DNA from: Gemmatimonadota bacterium
GTDB lineage: Bacteria > Gemmatimonadota > Gemmatimonadetes > Longimicrobiales > Gaopeijiaceae
Direction: 5' to 3'
Length of the DNA: 49,747 nt
NCBI GenBank assembly: GCA_022561145.1
Contig: JADFRS010000009.1
Coordinates: 1-49,747, forward strand
Positions 1 to 8,129 of this stretch are shown here, one piece after another. Within the stretch, counting starts at the first letter, position 1. Every line of letters begins with the position of its first letter. The notes beneath the pieces were generated by a model, which was given only the letters and a program-made list of their open reading frames with translations, was not told where the DNA came from and made no database searches. A program made the position numbers and the translations under genes.

Positions 1-1189
1 CGGAGTCGGCCTCCATGGCCTGGAGCACCTCCAAGGTGCCGTAGGCCATGGCCTCCAGGGCCGCGCGCACCAGGTGTGCGGAGGTGGACCCCCGTGTGAG
101 CCCGACGATGGTTCCGCGCGCCTCCGGCTCCCAGTGTGGCGCGCCGAGGCCGACGAACGCAGGCACGAAGTAGACGCCGTCATTCGAGTCCAGGCTCGCC
201 GCGATCTCCTCGGACTCGGAGGCGGAGCCGAGCAGGCCGAGTCCATCGCGGAGCCACTGAATGGCCGCCCCCGCGATGAACACCGACCCCTCCAGCGCAA
301 ACGCCAGCCCGCCGTCCTTGGCGCATGCCGCCGTGGTGAGTAGCCCGTGCGCGGAGGGCACGGGCTCGTCTCCCGTGAAGAGCAACAGGAAGGCACCGGT
401 TCCATAGGTGTTCTTCGCCAGACCCGGCGACCAGCATCCCTGTCCGTAGAGCGCGGCCTGCTGGTCTCCCGCCACGCCCGCGACCGGCACTTCGAGGCCC
501 AGGGCGTCACCCACCGCGACGCCGAAGTCGCCGCTGCTCCGGCGCACCTCGGGCAGGAGCGCGGCAGGCACCTCCAGCAAGTCGAGCAAGTACGGGTCCC
601 AAGCAGCCGTCTCCAGGCCGAACAGGAGCGTGCGCGAGGCGTTGGTAGGGTCGGTCGCGTGAACCACGCCGCCGGTGAGCCGCGAGATCAGCCAGGCGTC
701 GATCGTACCGCAGGCGAGCTCTCCAGCCTCTGCCCGGGTGCGCAACTCCGGGTTCTCACGCAGGAGCCAGGTAAGCTTGGTGCCCGTAAAGTACGGATCC
801 AGCACCAGGCCGCTACGACGGCGGACCTCTTCCTCGTGGCCCGCACGCTTGAACTCCTCACAGATGGCCGTAGTGCGGCGGTCCTGCCATACGATGGCCC
901 GGTGCACCGGCTCGAGCGTCTGGCGATCCCACACGACCACGGTTTCACGTTGGTTGGCGATGCCGATTCCAAGGATGTGGGCATCACCCGCCGCCGCGAT
1001 CGCCTCGCCGGCCACACGGCGTGTGACCTCCCAGATCTCCGTGGCATCGTGCTCGACCCAACCCGGACGGGGAAAGTGCTGGGTGAACTCCGAATAGGCG
1101 CGACCCAAGACGGCGCCGTCCTCGCCGACCACGAGGCACGTCGACCCGGTGGTCCCCTGATCGATGGCAAGGATGGCGCTGACGCTCAT
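1..1189 (-). CDS. glpK: Glycerol kinase, C-terminal part missing (window edge)
   Basis: ATP-dependent phosphorylation of glycerol to glycerol-3-phosphate in the cytoplasm (FGGY kinase family). The minus-strand reading frame starts with ATG at 1189 and runs off base 1, giving 396 codons of a protein that is usually about 500 residues. The N-terminus reads [20 protein letters not shown], the ATP-binding DQGTT signature. Further in come the ANQRETVVVW segment, GTIDAWLISRLTGG with the expected catalytic Asp, and GTGAFLL in the FGGY region. The start overlaps the maf stop in an ATGA, so it is the last visible gene of the glmM-glmS-dtd-maf-glpK run. The start and family are clear; only the C-terminus is unseen. 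Confidence 0.93.
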   Translation of the reverse strand, partial: MSVSAILAIDQGTTGSTCLVVGEDGAVLGRAYSEFTQHFPRPGWVEHDATEIWEVTRRVAGEAIAAAGDAHILGIGIANQRETVVVWDRQTLEPVHRAIVWQDRRTTAICEEFKRAGHEEEVRRRSGLVLDPYFTGTKLTWLLRENPELRTRAEAGELACGTIDAWLISRLTGGVVHATDPTNASRTLLFGLETAAWDPYLLDLLEVPAALLPEVRRSSGDFGVAVGDALGLEVPVAGVAGDQQAALYGQGCWSPGLAKNTYGTGAFLLLFTGDEPVPSAHGLLTTAACAKDGGLAFALEGSVFIAGAAIQWLRDGLGLLGSASESEEIAASLDSNDGVYFVPAFVGLGAPHWEPEARGTIVGLTRGSTSAHLVRAALEAMAYGTLEVLQAMEADS

Positions 1190-1827
1190 GTCACTCCGTA
1201 AGAGCCGGACCAGGACCCGGATGGTCCGATCGGCACCAAGGAGCCGAATCCGTATTCCCAACCGCCCTCTCGAAGAAGGCGGATGAGGAGCGGAATGGGC
1301 AGGCCGACGACCGTATAGTAGTCCCCGTGGATATCGCCGACCAGCGTGGCCCCAACGCCCTGGATCCCGTACGAACCGGCCTTGTCCAGCGGCTCGCCGG
1401 TGGCGACGTAGCGCCGGGCCGTGTCCTCCGAGAAGCTCCGAAACGAGACGTCGGTATGCGATACGCCGCTCAAGACCCGCCCGTCGGGAAGAGCGAGTGC
1501 GAGACCGCTAGCCACGGTGTGCGTCCGCCCGGCCAGAACCATGAGCATGGCTTCGGCATCGGCGGCGTCCTTGGGTTTGCCCAGGATCCTGCCGTCCAGC
1601 ACGACCACCGTGTCGCCCGCGAGCACGAGCGCGTCGGGGCGCCGGGCCTGCACCGTCGAGGCTTTCTCTCTCGCCAGCCGCTCGACGTGGCCGGAGGGGT
1701 CTTCTCCGTCGAGCAATGTCTCGTCGATGTCCGCCGACAACACTTCGAACTCGAGCCGCAACATCCGCAAATATTCCGCGCGGCGGGGCGACGCCGACGC
1801 CAGCACCAACGGCGGCACGCCGTTCAA
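1186..1827 (-). CDS. maf: Maf-family nucleoside triphosphate pyrophosphatase
   Basis: House-cleaning nucleotide pyrophosphatase that hydrolyses non-canonical or modified NTPs (Maf/YhdE family). The protein has 213 residues. [12 protein letters not shown] near the N-terminus is the family's phosphate-binding loop, LAGDTVVVL carries the conserved catalytic Asp, and [10 protein letters not shown] follows as expected. The C-terminus has a Gly/Ser-rich tail of about 20 residues beyond the usual fold. The ATG overlaps the dtd stop by 4 bp and its own stop overlaps the glpK start by 4 bp, so translation is probably coupled. The exact substrate (dTTP/UTP or m7GTP class) is not decided here. Confidence 0.93.
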   Translation of the reverse strand: MNGVPPLVLASASPRRAEYLRMLRLEFEVLSADIDETLLDGEDPSGHVERLAREKASTVQARRPDALVLAGDTVVVLDGRILGKPKDAADAEAMLMVLAGRTHTVASGLALALPDGRVLSGVSHTDVSFRSFSEDTARRYVATGEPLDKAGSYGIQGVGATLVGDIHGDYYTVVGLPIPLLIRLLREGGWEYGFGSLVPIGPSGSWSGSYGVT

Positions 1828-2264
1828 CGCTCGAGGACCAGAGTGACAGGACCGTCATTTACGAGCGCCACATCCATCATGGCGCCGAAGCGCCCGGTCG
1901 CTACCCGTCCCGGCAGGCGGGTCTCGAGCAGCGCGACGAAGCGCTCGTAAAGAGGCACCGCGATCTCAGGAGGGGCGGCGTGGACGAACGACGGTCTCCT
2001 ACCCTTGCGGGTGTCGCCGTAGAGCGTGAATTGGCTGACGACAAGCAACGAGCCGTCCACATCGTCGAGGGAAAGGTTCATCTTCCCGTCTTCGTCGCTG
2101 AAGACACGAAGACCGATGATCTTCTCCGCCATCCATGTGAGGTGCTCCTCCGAGTCCCCCGGAGTGAAGCCCACGAGTATGACATGCCCAGCGCCGATCT
2201 CACCGACCACCGAAGCCTCGATGGTCACGCTGGCTTCGCTCACGCGCTGCAGGACGACCCGCAT
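1824..2264 (-). CDS. dtd: D-aminoacyl-tRNA deacylase
   Basis: Removes D-amino acids (and glycine mischarged on tRNA-Ala) from tRNA, a translation proofreading step in the cytoplasm. The 146-residue length matches the family. Both hallmark motifs are present: [17 protein letters not shown] in the middle, with the Ser-Gln-Phe-Thr active-site stretch, and [10 protein letters not shown] at the C-terminus, which provides the cross-subunit Gly-Pro motif. The ATG lies 3 bp after the glmS stop and the end overlaps maf by 4 bp. No unusual feature apart from its placement in an amino-sugar operon. Confidence 0.96.
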   Translation of the reverse strand: MRVVLQRVSEASVTIEASVVGEIGAGHVILVGFTPGDSEEHLTWMAEKIIGLRVFSDEDGKMNLSLDDVDGSLLVVSQFTLYGDTRKGRRPSFVHAAPPEIAVPLYERFVALLETRLPGRVATGRFGAMMDVALVNDGPVTLVLER

Positions 2265-2267
2265 GAC

Positions 2268-4109
2268 CTACTCGACGGTGACGGACTTGGCGAGGTTGCG
2301 TGGCTGGTCCACATCGCACTCCCGCAGGATGGCGGTGTGGTAGGCCAGGAGCTGAAGCGGTACGGTGGCCAGCACCGGCAGCAGGTACGGTGCAGTCTGC
2401 GGGATCCTGATGAGGTGGTCGACCTTGGACTCGAGTTCCGGCACTCCCCCATCGCTCACGACGGCGATGATTCGGCCGTCCCGTGCCTTCACCTCTTCGA
2501 TGTTCGACACGACCTTGTTGTAAACCTGATCGCGCGGAGCGAGCACGACGACCGGCATGTCTTCGTCGATGAGCGCGATCGGACCGTGCTTCATCTCCGC
2601 CGCCGGATAACCTTCGGCGTGGATGTAGCTCACCTCCTTGAGCTTGAGGGCCCCCTCGAGCGCCACAGGGAACTGGTAGCCCCGTCCCAAATAGAGAAAA
2701 TTCCGGCAGTCCTGATAGGCCTCCGCAAGAAGGCGGAGGTCGTCGCTCAGGCGGAGCGTCTCCTCGACCTGACCCGGAAGCGCTTGGAGCCCTGCCACCA
2801 CTTCCCTTCCCTGGAGAATCGACAACCCACGCCGGCGGCCTACGTAGAGCGTGAAGAGCAGGAGCGCCACGATCTGGCTGGTGAATGCTTTGGTGGAGGC
2901 GACGCCGATCTCGGGGCCCGCGTGCAGGTAGATTCCGAAATCCGTCTCGCGAGCGATCGTGGAACCCACCACGTTGACGATCCCCATCGTGCGGGCGCCC
3001 TGACGCTTCGCCTCGCGGAGCGCCGCGAGCGTGTCGGCCGTCTCGCCCGATTGGCTGATGGCCAGCACCAGGGTTCCGTCCTCCAGCACCGGGTTCCGAT
3101 ACCGAAACTCCGACGCGTACTCCACTTCTACCGGGATGCCCGCGAGCTCCTCGAGCATGTACTCGCCGAGGAGAGCCGCATGCCAGCTCGTCCCACACGC
3201 CGTGATCACGATGCGCTTGATATCACGCAATTCTTCATCGCTCAACGTGATCCCCCCGAGGCGCGCGTTACCCTCCTCCTCGAGGAGGCGGCCGCGCATG
3301 ACGTCGCGTAGGCTACTGGGCTGCTCGAAGATCTCCTTCAGCATGAAGTGGTCGTAGCCACCCTTTTCGATGGCCTCGAGGTCCCAATTGACGTGGTGTA
3401 CGGAGCGGCTGACCGCGCCCGAGCCCAAGCTATACACGTCGTAGCCATCGGCGGTGAGCACGGCGTAGTCCCGATCATCGAGGTAGACCACGTCACGTGT
3501 GTACTTCACGACGGCGGCCGCATCGGAACCGACCAGGAACTCACCGTTTTGGCTCACTCCGAGAAGCAGCGGGCTACCGTTGCGCGCAACCACGATCTTG
3601 CCGGAATCGCGACTACTGATCACGGCGATGCCGTACGCACCCTCGACCTGGTACAGAGCGGCGACCAGGGCGTCTTCGAGCGTCGAATTCGTCTTGAACG
3701 CCTCGTCGATCAAGTGGACGACAGCCTCGGTGTCGGTGTCGGTAGTGAACTGATATCCCAACTCGACGAGTTTCCGGCGGAGCGCCTGCGCGTTCTCGAT
3801 GATGCCATTGTGGATGAGTGCGATATCCCCCGCGCCGCTGAAATGGGGATGAGCGTTGGTCTCGTTTGGAGCCCCATGCGTCGCCCACCGTGTGTGCGCA
3901 ATGCCGCACGTCCCCGACGGCATGTCCTCCGTGACAGCCTCCTCCAAGGCCCGGAGCTTGCCGGCGCGCTTGACTACGCGTAACCGCCCCTCGGCATCGA
4001 GCACAGCGATGCCGGCTGAGTCGTACCCGCGATACTCGAGGCGTCGCAGCCCCTCCATGAGGATGGGTCCCGCCTCCTGTGAGCCGACATATCCTACGAT
4101 TCCGCACAT
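2268..4109 (-). CDS. glmS: Glutamine--fructose-6-phosphate aminotransferase (isomerizing)
   Basis: Makes glucosamine-6-phosphate from fructose-6-phosphate and glutamine, the first committed step to UDP-GlcNAc for peptidoglycan and LPS. At 613 residues it is full length (family about 610). The N-terminus MCGIVGYVG supplies the catalytic Cys of the class II glutamine amidotransferase half. AHTRWATHG and the HNGIIEN segment follow. Two SIS sugar-isomerase domains fill the second half, with TACGTSWHA and SQSGETADT, and the C-terminus ends in the typical LAKSVTVE. It lies 21 bp downstream of glmM, the next enzyme in the same pathway. The short gap between them leaves little room for a glmS ribozyme, and none is seen. 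Confidence 0.97.
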   Translation of the reverse strand: MCGIVGYVGSQEAGPILMEGLRRLEYRGYDSAGIAVLDAEGRLRVVKRAGKLRALEEAVTEDMPSGTCGIAHTRWATHGAPNETNAHPHFSGAGDIALIHNGIIENAQALRRKLVELGYQFTTDTDTEAVVHLIDEAFKTNSTLEDALVAALYQVEGAYGIAVISSRDSGKIVVARNGSPLLLGVSQNGEFLVGSDAAAVVKYTRDVVYLDDRDYAVLTADGYDVYSLGSGAVSRSVHHVNWDLEAIEKGGYDHFMLKEIFEQPSSLRDVMRGRLLEEEGNARLGGITLSDEELRDIKRIVITACGTSWHAALLGEYMLEELAGIPVEVEYASEFRYRNPVLEDGTLVLAISQSGETADTLAALREAKRQGARTMGIVNVVGSTIARETDFGIYLHAGPEIGVASTKAFTSQIVALLLFTLYVGRRRGLSILQGREVVAGLQALPGQVEETLRLSDDLRLLAEAYQDCRNFLYLGRGYQFPVALEGALKLKEVSYIHAEGYPAAEMKHGPIALIDEDMPVVVLAPRDQVYNKVVSNIEEVKARDGRIIAVVSDGGVPELESKVDHLIRIPQTAPYLLPVLATVPLQLLAYHTAILRECDVDQPRNLAKSVTVE

Positions 4110-4130
4110 ACGGTTCTCATGTTGTTGTCG

Positions 4131-5516
4131 TCAGGCGACGCCCTCGAGGAGGCGGGCCGCTCGGGCCACCAACTCCTCCGCCTCGGCCGCACGAGGCGCT
4201 TCGGCGATGAGCCGAACCACCGGCTCCGTGCCCGAGGGCCGCACGTGCAGCCACGTCTTGCGGTCGGGCCATGCCAGCCTCAACCCATCCGCCCGGTCGC
4301 TCACTGCTCCGGCGAGATCGTTCTCGAGGACCCCGTAAGCGTCCTCGATGGCCCCGCGCGGGAAGCGGACCTTCTCCTTTACGATTCCGTATTTCGGCCA
4401 GCCAGCCACAATCTGCGAGAGCGGCCTTCCCTCATCTACAAGGTGTTGCAATATGAGTGCCGCCGCCAACGGTGCGTCACGGGTATGGTGCAGATCCGGA
4501 AGGATGACTCCCCCGTTGCCCTCCCCACCGACGACGGCTCCCTCCAGCTGCATCCGGCGCGCCACGTTGATCTCGCCGACGGGCGTGCGCACCACCGACC
4601 CACCGTGGGCCTCAGCGACGTCATCGACCACCTGGCTCGTCGAAAGGTTCGTCACGACCGTGCCGGGTGTCCGCTTCAGCACGACCGCGCTGGCGAGCGC
4701 GAGGGTGAAGTCCTCCCCAAGGGGTTGGCCGGTCTCGTCGACCAGAGACAGACGGTCCACGTCGGGATCGACGGCCAGCCCCACGGCTGCGCCGGATTCC
4801 CGTACCAGTCTCGCGAGGTCACCGAGGTTGGCCGCCGTAGGCTCGGGATCCCGCGGAAACCGGCCGTCCACCTCGAGTCCAATGCCCACCACCTCACAAC
4901 CCAACGACTCGAGCAAGCGCGGCATCACGGTGCCGCCGGCACCGTTCACGCAATCCAGCGCGACCTTGATGCCCGCGCCCGAGATAGCGGACACGTCGAG
5001 CTGCGGAAGCCGTTCGATCGCCTGGAGATGGCGGTCCACCGCCGCCTCGTCGTTGACGACTTCACCGAGAGCCGACCAGTCCGCCCTATTCGGGTCTGTG
5101 GATTGCAGGTAGTTCAGGAACGACTCCATGCCCTCGGCGTCGACGAACATGCCTTCTGCCGACGCCAGCTTCAGGGCGTTCCATTCTGCCGGATTGTGAC
5201 TCGCGGTGACGCACACGCCCCCGGCCGCCCGGTGGTGCTCCACGGCGAGCATGAGCGTCGGCGTGGGCACGACTCCGAGATCCACCACCGAACATCCGAC
5301 CGATTGCAGCCCCGCGATCACACCCCGGACGAGCATCGGGCCCGAGGTCCGCGAGTCGCGCCCCACCACCACGGTCGACTGTTGTCCGGCGACCTGCAGC
5401 CAGTCTCCAAACGCCGCGGCAATGGAGCACACGAGTTCCGGAGTGAGCGGCGCTCCAACGCGCCCCCGGAACCCCGACACGCTCACTACCAGATCGGGGG
5501 GAAGCTGTATTGACAT
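4131..5516 (-). CDS. glmM: Phosphoglucosamine mutase-like phosphohexomutase
   Basis: Phosphohexomutase of the alpha-D-phosphohexomutase superfamily, expected to convert glucosamine-6-P to glucosamine-1-P. With the ATG at 5516 the protein has 461 residues. An in-frame start 14 codons upstream (5558) is possible but adds a sequence without family resemblance. Key sites are present: TASHNP at about 104-109 with the phosphorylated Ser, the metal loop DPDVDR, the sugar-binding GEGNGG and the phosphate-binding RPSGTEP near the C-terminus. The glmS neighbour supports GlmM rather than a phosphomannomutase, although the compact sequence also resembles archaeal-type GlmM/ManB proteins. It is the first gene of the operon, with a plausible promoter at 5585-5614. 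Confidence 0.88.
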   Translation of the reverse strand: MSIQLPPDLVVSVSGFRGRVGAPLTPELVCSIAAAFGDWLQVAGQQSTVVVGRDSRTSGPMLVRGVIAGLQSVGCSVVDLGVVPTPTLMLAVEHHRAAGGVCVTASHNPAEWNALKLASAEGMFVDAEGMESFLNYLQSTDPNRADWSALGEVVNDEAAVDRHLQAIERLPQLDVSAISGAGIKVALDCVNGAGGTVMPRLLESLGCEVVGIGLEVDGRFPRDPEPTAANLGDLARLVRESGAAVGLAVDPDVDRLSLVDETGQPLGEDFTLALASAVVLKRTPGTVVTNLSTSQVVDDVAEAHGGSVVRTPVGEINVARRMQLEGAVVGGEGNGGVILPDLHHTRDAPLAAALILQHLVDEGRPLSQIVAGWPKYGIVKEKVRFPRGAIEDAYGVLENDLAGAVSDRADGLRLAWPDRKTWLHVRPSGTEPVVRLIAEAPRAAEAEELVARAARLLEGVA

Positions 5517-5584
5517 CGGCGTCCGAATTGGACGAGAAACGGTGTGGACATGCCCCATTGAGGCCCTGTCCGGGAAGGTCGCGA

Positions 5585-5614
5585 ATCTTACCCGAGGCCG
5601 GCTGGAAAGGTCAA
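5585..5614 (-). promoter_or_regulatory. Candidate sigma-70-type promoter of the glmM-glmS operon
   Basis: On the minus strand TTGACC (5614-5609) is followed after 18 bp by TAAGAT (5590-5585). The predicted start lies about 60 nt upstream of the glmM ATG. It lies in the 192-bp divergent gap between glmM and the plus-strand trans-sulfuration gene, where a promoter is expected. The call rests on motif match and position only. Confidence 0.45.
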
Positions 5615-5708
5615 TGTCTGTAGCGGCGACTACACCTCGGACGGTAGATTCAGCGAGGCGCTCATGATGCGCATCTCACGAGTCGAAAATCCGGAGTAAC
5701 ACGAATAT

Positions 5709-6872
5709 ATGGCGACCCCCAGCGACAATGCGGGAAAGTTCGGGACCTTGGCGGTTCATGCAGGCCAGGCGCCGGAGGAGACCACCGGAGCCATCATGAC
5801 TCCGATCTTCCAAACCTCTACGTACGTTCAGCCCGAGCTGGCGAAGCCCAAGGGCGGCTATGACTACGCCCGGCTCAAGAACCCGACCCGCGAGGCGCTG
5901 GAGGCAAACGTCGCCGCGCTCGAGGACGGCTGTCACGGAATCGCATTCGCCTCGGGCCTCGCGGCCATCGAATCCGTGGTGAAGCGCCTTTCGGCGGGTG
6001 ATCACGTCGTCAGCGAGGAAAACACCTACGGCGGTGTCACCCGCATGTTTACGAAAGTTCTCCAGAAGCTGGGGATCGAGTTCAGCTTCGTCGACACGCG
6101 TGACCCGAGCTGCATCGCCGAAGCCATGCGTGCGAACACGAAACTCGTGCACGTCGAGACCCCCACCAACCCGATGATGCGCATCTGCGACATTGAGGAA
6201 GCGGCACGCATCGCGCACCAGGGCGGCGCTATTCTGATGGTGGACAACACGTTCGCCTCGCCGTACAACCAGCGCCCGCTTGCACTCGGGGCGGACGTCA
6301 CGGCCCACTCGGCCACCAAGTACCTCAACGGCCACTCGGACATCATCGGCGGCATCCTCGTGGTCAACGACGACGAGCTTGCCGAAGACATCCATTTCGT
6401 CAGGAAGTCGACCGGTGCGGTACCCGGGCCGATGGACTGCTGGCTGTGCCTTAGGGGCACGAAGACGCTCCACCTTCGCATGGAGCGGCACAACGAGAAC
6501 GGCCTGGCCGTCGCTCGGTTCCTGGAGCAGCACCCGGCCGTGGAGCGGGTACACTATCCTGGACTCGCCTCGCACCCACAGCATGAGCTCGCCGGCCGCC
6601 AGATGAGCGGCTTCACCGGCATGGTGGCCGTCGAACTCGGAGACGCGGCGAAGGCCCGGTCGATGGTCGAGCGGACCCGGATCTTTGCCCTGGCGGAAAG
6701 CCTGGGAGGGGTGGAGTCGTTGATCAGCGTTCCGGCGCTACAGACGCACGCTTCCGTTCCTGAAGACATGCGGTTGGCGATGGGAGTGACGGACGGACTG
6801 GTTCGGCTTTCCGTGGGCATCGAGGACCAGGACGATCTCCTCGACGACCTCGACCAAGCGCTCGCAGGATAG
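5709..6872 (+). CDS. PLP-dependent trans-sulfuration enzyme (cystathionine gamma-synthase/lyase type)
   Basis: Fold-type I PLP enzyme of the Cys/Met metabolism family, 387 residues. The PLP lysine is Lys204 in HSATKYLNGHSD, and ETPTNP and VDNTFASPYNQRP precede it as in the family. It could be a cystathionine gamma-synthase (homoserine ester plus cysteine) or a gamma-lyase (cystathionine to cysteine); sequence motifs alone do not separate them. A GGAG at 5692-5695 lies about 13 bp before the ATG, a rather long spacing. It stands alone between a divergent operon and the M48 gene, with no other methionine or cysteine genes nearby. A second, distinct family member is encoded at 27820-28992. Confidence 0.88.
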   Translation: MATPSDNAGKFGTLAVHAGQAPEETTGAIMTPIFQTSTYVQPELAKPKGGYDYARLKNPTREALEANVAALEDGCHGIAFASGLAAIESVVKRLSAGDHVVSEENTYGGVTRMFTKVLQKLGIEFSFVDTRDPSCIAEAMRANTKLVHVETPTNPMMRICDIEEAARIAHQGGAILMVDNTFASPYNQRPLALGADVTAHSATKYLNGHSDIIGGILVVNDDELAEDIHFVRKSTGAVPGPMDCWLCLRGTKTLHLRMERHNENGLAVARFLEQHPAVERVHYPGLASHPQHELAGRQMSGFTGMVAVELGDAAKARSMVERTRIFALAESLGGVESLISVPALQTHASVPEDMRLAMGVTDGLVRLSVGIEDQDDLLDDLDQALAG

Positions 6873-6904
6873 CCCAATCGGGTGGGGCGGCTTCCCGAAC
6901 CCGG

Positions 6905-6933
6905 TGAAACTTCGCCGGCGAGGGGGCCGTACA
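6905..6933 (+). promoter_or_regulatory. Candidate ECF-sigma promoter of the M48 protease gene
   Basis: TGAAAC at 6905-6910, a 17-bp spacer, then CGTACA at 6928-6933. This matches the general ECF/sigma-W-type architecture (TGAAAC-N16/17-CGTA). The same pair with the same spacing occurs at 14737-14765, directly after the ECF sigma gene of this window. The predicted start is about 50 nt before the M48 ATG at 6991. The inference is that the window's sigma factor drives this gene. Confidence 0.6.
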
Positions 6934-6990
6934 GCCGGGTAGAGAGGGAGCCGAGGGGCTTCACCCTCGACATAAAGGAGATGGACGGTC

Positions 6991-8010
6991 ATGGTAGGTG
7001 AGAAAGAGGGAGCGAACGGCAGCGAAAACCGAGATGGGAACGGCGAAGAAGAGCCGACCCATGCCCGCCGGATCCTTACCGATATTGCACCCCGGTCCTG
7101 GGAACACCCCGCTGACCGGGCCGCGCTGCAGGCGCTCCGGAAGATCCCCGTCTTCGACGAGGTATTGAAGAGGCTCTTCGGGTTCTTCGGCGAAAAGCCG
7201 ATCCGGCTCGCGTTCCTTTCGAGTTCCGTCCGGGTGTCCCCCAAGCAGATTCCCCGGCTCCACGACCTGTACATGGACGTGCTGGAGACGCTGGACGCCC
7301 CTGAGGAATACCCTCTCTTCATCTCCCAGAACCCGATCGTGAATGCCGGAGCCTACGGCATGGACCAGCCCTTCATCATCCTGCATTCTGGGCTGGTCGG
7401 CCTGCTCGATGACGAACAGGTGTCCTACATCATGGGACACGAGCTCGGGCACATCCTGAGCGACCACGTCCTCTACAAGACGATGACGGAACTGCTGCTA
7501 AAGCTCGCCAACATGGGCTTCCCCATCGTCGGTCTCGCGGCGAGGGCCATCCTGGTCGCACTCCTGGAGTGGTCGAGAAAGAGCGAACTCTCCTGTGACC
7601 GGGCCGGCCTGCTCACGATCCAGAACCCTGACAGCATGATGGGCGCGATCCTGAAGCTCTCGGGCGGCAGTGACGACGAGCTCGACCTGGGCGAATTCAT
7701 TATCCAGGCCGAGGAGTACCGGGATTCTGGAGACGTGGCCGACCAAGTGTTCAAGGTGCTCAACCTCATGGGCTCGACGCATCCGTTCCATGTGCTCCGA
7801 ATCGCCGAAATCCGGTCGTGGATCGAGCAGGGCGACTACGACCGCATCATCCGCGGAGAGTACCAGCGCCGCAGCGACCCTGATCCGGCCTACAGAAACG
7901 ACTTGCGCGAGGCTACCGCGGCATACGCGAAGGGGGCCAAGGATCTATTCGGGCACATGGCCGGCGCCGCGAAGCGCATGGCGGACGAAGTGCTGGGCTC
8001 GAAGAAGTAG
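6991..8010 (+). CDS. M48-family zinc metallopeptidase
   Basis: Zinc endopeptidase of the M48 (Ste24/HtpX) family, 339 residues. HELGH at residues 150-154 supplies two zinc-binding His residues and the catalytic Glu, and the third ligand Glu lies downstream in SRKSELSCDRAG. Unlike HtpX there is no N-terminal pair of membrane segments; the first 30 residues are charged and polar, so the protein may be cytoplasmic or peripheral. A moderately hydrophobic helix around 165-190 sits in the usual place after the HExxH helix. AGGAGA precedes the ATG, and an ECF-type promoter motif lies upstream at 6905-6933. A perfect terminator follows at 8047. The function is probably protein quality control under envelope stress; the substrate is unknown. 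Confidence 0.88.
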   Translation: MVGEKEGANGSENRDGNGEEEPTHARRILTDIAPRSWEHPADRAALQALRKIPVFDEVLKRLFGFFGEKPIRLAFLSSSVRVSPKQIPRLHDLYMDVLETLDAPEEYPLFISQNPIVNAGAYGMDQPFIILHSGLVGLLDDEQVSYIMGHELGHILSDHVLYKTMTELLLKLANMGFPIVGLAARAILVALLEWSRKSELSCDRAGLLTIQNPDSMMGAILKLSGGSDDELDLGEFIIQAEEYRDSGDVADQVFKVLNLMGSTHPFHVLRIAEIRSWIEQGDYDRIIRGEYQRRSDPDPAYRNDLREATAAYAKGAKDLFGHMAGAAKRMADEVLGSKK

Positions 8011-8046
8011 CACGCCGTTTCGGCCCACGTCGGGCCCGAGACGAGT

Positions 8047-8085
8047 CAGTGGGGCGACCGTAAACACGGTCGCCCCACTGCTTTT
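8047..8085 (+). terminator. Rho-independent terminator after the M48 gene
   Basis: A perfect 15-bp stem (8047-8061 pairing with 8066-8080), a four-base AAAC loop and a CTTTT tract form a textbook intrinsic terminator. The stem is palindromic, but the T tract fits plus-strand transcription. It separates the M48 gene from the purD promoter, whose -35 box begins 10 bp downstream. Confidence 0.92.
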
Positions 8086-8094
8086 CCTCCAACT

Positions 8095-8123
8095 TTGACA
8101 GCCCGTCCGACGTTCCGTACAGT
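8095..8123 (+). promoter_or_regulatory. Strong sigma-70 promoter giving a near-leaderless purD transcript
   Basis: Consensus TTGACA at 8095-8100, a 17-bp spacer, and TACAGT at 8118-8123. The purD ATG is at 8130, so the expected transcription start coincides with or falls within a base or two of the start codon. There is no Shine-Dalgarno sequence inside such a transcript, so translation would be leaderless. Confidence 0.72.
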
Positions 8124-8129
8124 GGCCGG

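Noticed and set aside
347-1201. Long open frame on the plus strand opposite glpK
   Set aside because: Composition-driven antisense frame; the minus strand has all glycerol kinase motifs.
1716-3311. 531-codon plus-strand frame opposite dtd and glmS
   Set aside because: Runs through two clear minus-strand genes and has no domain pattern; typical of GC-rich shadows.
4110-4130. glmS ribozyme upstream of glmS
   Set aside because: Only 21 bp separate glmM and glmS, and no ribozyme core is seen.
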